Shown here piece by piece: positions 63,174-64,000 of a DNA stretch of 64,000 nucleotides. The notes beneath the pieces were generated by a model. That model saw only the letters and a program-made list of their open reading frames with translations. It made no database searches and was not told the origin of the DNA. Both the position numbers and the translations under genes were made by a program. The DNA is from Bog-473 sp963843365 (GTDB lineage Bacteria > Actinomycetota > Acidimicrobiia > Acidimicrobiales > RAAP-2). How positions within the stretch are numbered: the stretch's first letter is position 1; each line of letters opens with the position of its first letter. Where the stretch lies: the NCBI GenBank assembly GCA_963843365.1, contig CAWJKG010000002.1:1333311-1397310 (forward strand), written 5' to 3'.

Positions 63174-63890
63174 ATGGCCCGTCACGCGTCGACCCGGAGT
63201 CGGCGGCTCTTTTCCGGGAAGATCATCGTCCTTGCGGCGGCGGTCGTCGCGCTGCTCGCCGCCGCTGGGGTGTTCCTCGTGCTCGAGACGTCGGCCACGT
63301 CGAGGCCGGCGCATCACCTCACTGCGTCGTCGCAGACCAGGGCGACGGGGACGACGACGTCCACGGCGTCGACGACGACCACCTCGACCACGCACCCCCC
63401 CGGACCCGGCTTCAACGCCGGACAGGTGACGGCAATCGGGGACTCCGTGATGCTCGACTACGAGGACCCGCTGAAGACGTCGATCCCGGGAGTCAATGTG
63501 GACGCCGCCGTGAGCCGGCAGTGGTCGGAAGGCGAGACGATCCTGCAGTCATTGAAGGCGGAGGGCCAACTGGGCGGCGCCGTCATCGTCGGACTGGGAA
63601 CCAACGGGCCCATCACGGACGCTGACTTCGACTCAATGATGTCGATCCTCGGTGGCGCGTCCCGTGTCGTCTTCGTCAACGTGCACGTCGACCGCCCCTG
63701 GCAGGACCCGAACAACGCCGTCCTCGCCAGCGGCGCCACCCGCTACCCGAACGTCGTCGTGGCCGACTGGGCCACGCTGGCGGCACAGAACCCGCAATGG
63801 TTCGGGGCCGACGGTACCCACCTCGCCATCGACGGGACCGGGGCGGACGCGCTGGCGTCGCTGGTCGCCTCGACGTTGGCCAACGGATGA
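63174..63890 (+). CDS. Membrane-anchored SGNH-hydrolase-like protein
   Basis: 238 residues. The basic N-terminus is followed by one membrane helix (IIVLAAAVVALLAAAGVFLV) and a Thr/Ser-rich linker, placing the domain outside the cell. SGNH motifs: AIGDSVMLDYE (nucleophile Ser), GLGTNGPITDADF (Asn block) and WFGADGTHLAIDG (Asp-His). This is the form found at the C-terminus of OatA-type acyltransferases, here without the membrane acyltransferase part. Acetyl transfer to, or removal from, cell-wall polymers is plausible. The stop is followed 75 bp later by a tRNA. Confidence 0.82.
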   Translation: MARHASTRSRRLFSGKIIVLAAAVVALLAAAGVFLVLETSATSRPAHHLTASSQTRATGTTTSTASTTTTSTTHPPGPGFNAGQVTAIGDSVMLDYEDPLKTSIPGVNVDAAVSRQWSEGETILQSLKAEGQLGGAVIVGLGTNGPITDADFDSMMSILGGASRVVFVNVHVDRPWQDPNNAVLASGATRYPNVVVADWATLAAQNPQWFGADGTHLAIDGTGADALASLVASTLANG

Positions 63891-63964
63891 GACCGATCGG
63901 CTGGCGGCCGGACGGCGGGAACGGAGCGGTGGTGTAGCCTCAGTCCTCCTCTGCCGAGGACATC

Positions 63965-64000
63965 GGGGGCGATAGCGCAGTCGGTGAGAGCGCAGCACTG
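63965..64000 (+). tRNA. Partial tRNA, cut by the window end
   Basis: GGGGGCGATAGCGCAGTCGG with GTGAGAGCGCAGCACTG following matches an acceptor strand, D arm and the 5' half of the anticodon stem. The anticodon is beyond the window, so the isotype cannot be assigned. Confidence 0.8.

Overview
The window is a high-GC, densely coded bacterial chromosome segment that looks like an actinobacterium, most probably an uncultured member of the Acidimicrobiia. The evidence is a WhiB protein, a GlnR-like orphan regulator, a SARP/BTAD regulator, a lysine-rich TopA tail, tandem ArsA-like ATPases beside whiB, a TrkA pair beside an APC permease as in other actinobacteria, tRNA genes mostly without encoded CCA, and secreted proteins carrying the GYWLVASDGGIF-type repeat often seen in this group. 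No plasmid, phage, insertion sequence or CRISPR array was seen. Taxonomy is inferred from gene content, not proven.

Layout. 1-8.0 kb (minus strand): three large secreted repeat proteins: a lectin-like protein with GAIKI pentapeptide repeats (cut by the window start), a GH43-like enzyme with a six-copy repeat domain, and a seven-copy plus six-copy repeat protein. 8.1-14.8 kb: a DMT transporter, tRNA-Thr(CGT), and a cluster with three cyclic-nucleotide-binding (CNB) domains (two stand-alone proteins and one fused to an ABC ATPase), an FtsX-like permease and a SARP-AAA regulator. 14.9-24.6 kb (minus): holB, tmk, topA, hppA and a KimA-like permease fused to an OB-fold. 24.6-27.0 kb: two TrkA proteins and a membrane-tethered HAD phosphatase. 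27.0-36.4 kb: a primary-type sigma factor, NAD synthetase, glutamine synthetase with a GlnR-like regulator, RidA, a compact xanthine-dehydrogenase-like protein, ErpA and Mrp. 36.5-43.5 kb: MBL and Nudix hydrolases, a DUF929 protein, WhiB, two ArsA-like ATPases, a receiver protein, a CorC-like CBS protein and tRNA-Pro(CGG). 44-53.7 kb: an aminoacyl-carrier-protein cluster (AcpS, carrier protein, acyl-CoA dehydrogenase, aminoacyl:carrier-protein ligase, DUF1839), followed by a GH2 enzyme, an ATP-grasp ligase and a tandem alpha/beta hydrolase. 53.7-64 kb: a diguanylate cyclase, Nudix, LytR-CpsA-Psr protein, SDR, Zn-ribbon protein, GT39-like membrane enzyme, NTF2-like protein, LLM oxidoreductase, tRNA-Ala(TGC), TesB-like thioesterase, SGNH hydrolase and a partial tRNA.

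Two window-wide patterns stand out. Many starts lie 6-10 nt downstream of a TANNNT box, which suggests leaderless mRNAs. At least seven apparent single-base frameshifts interrupt six otherwise intact genes, which more likely reflects sequence error than decay. The most interesting system is the aminoacyl-carrier-protein cluster at 43981-47775, which has its own phosphopantetheinyl transferase.
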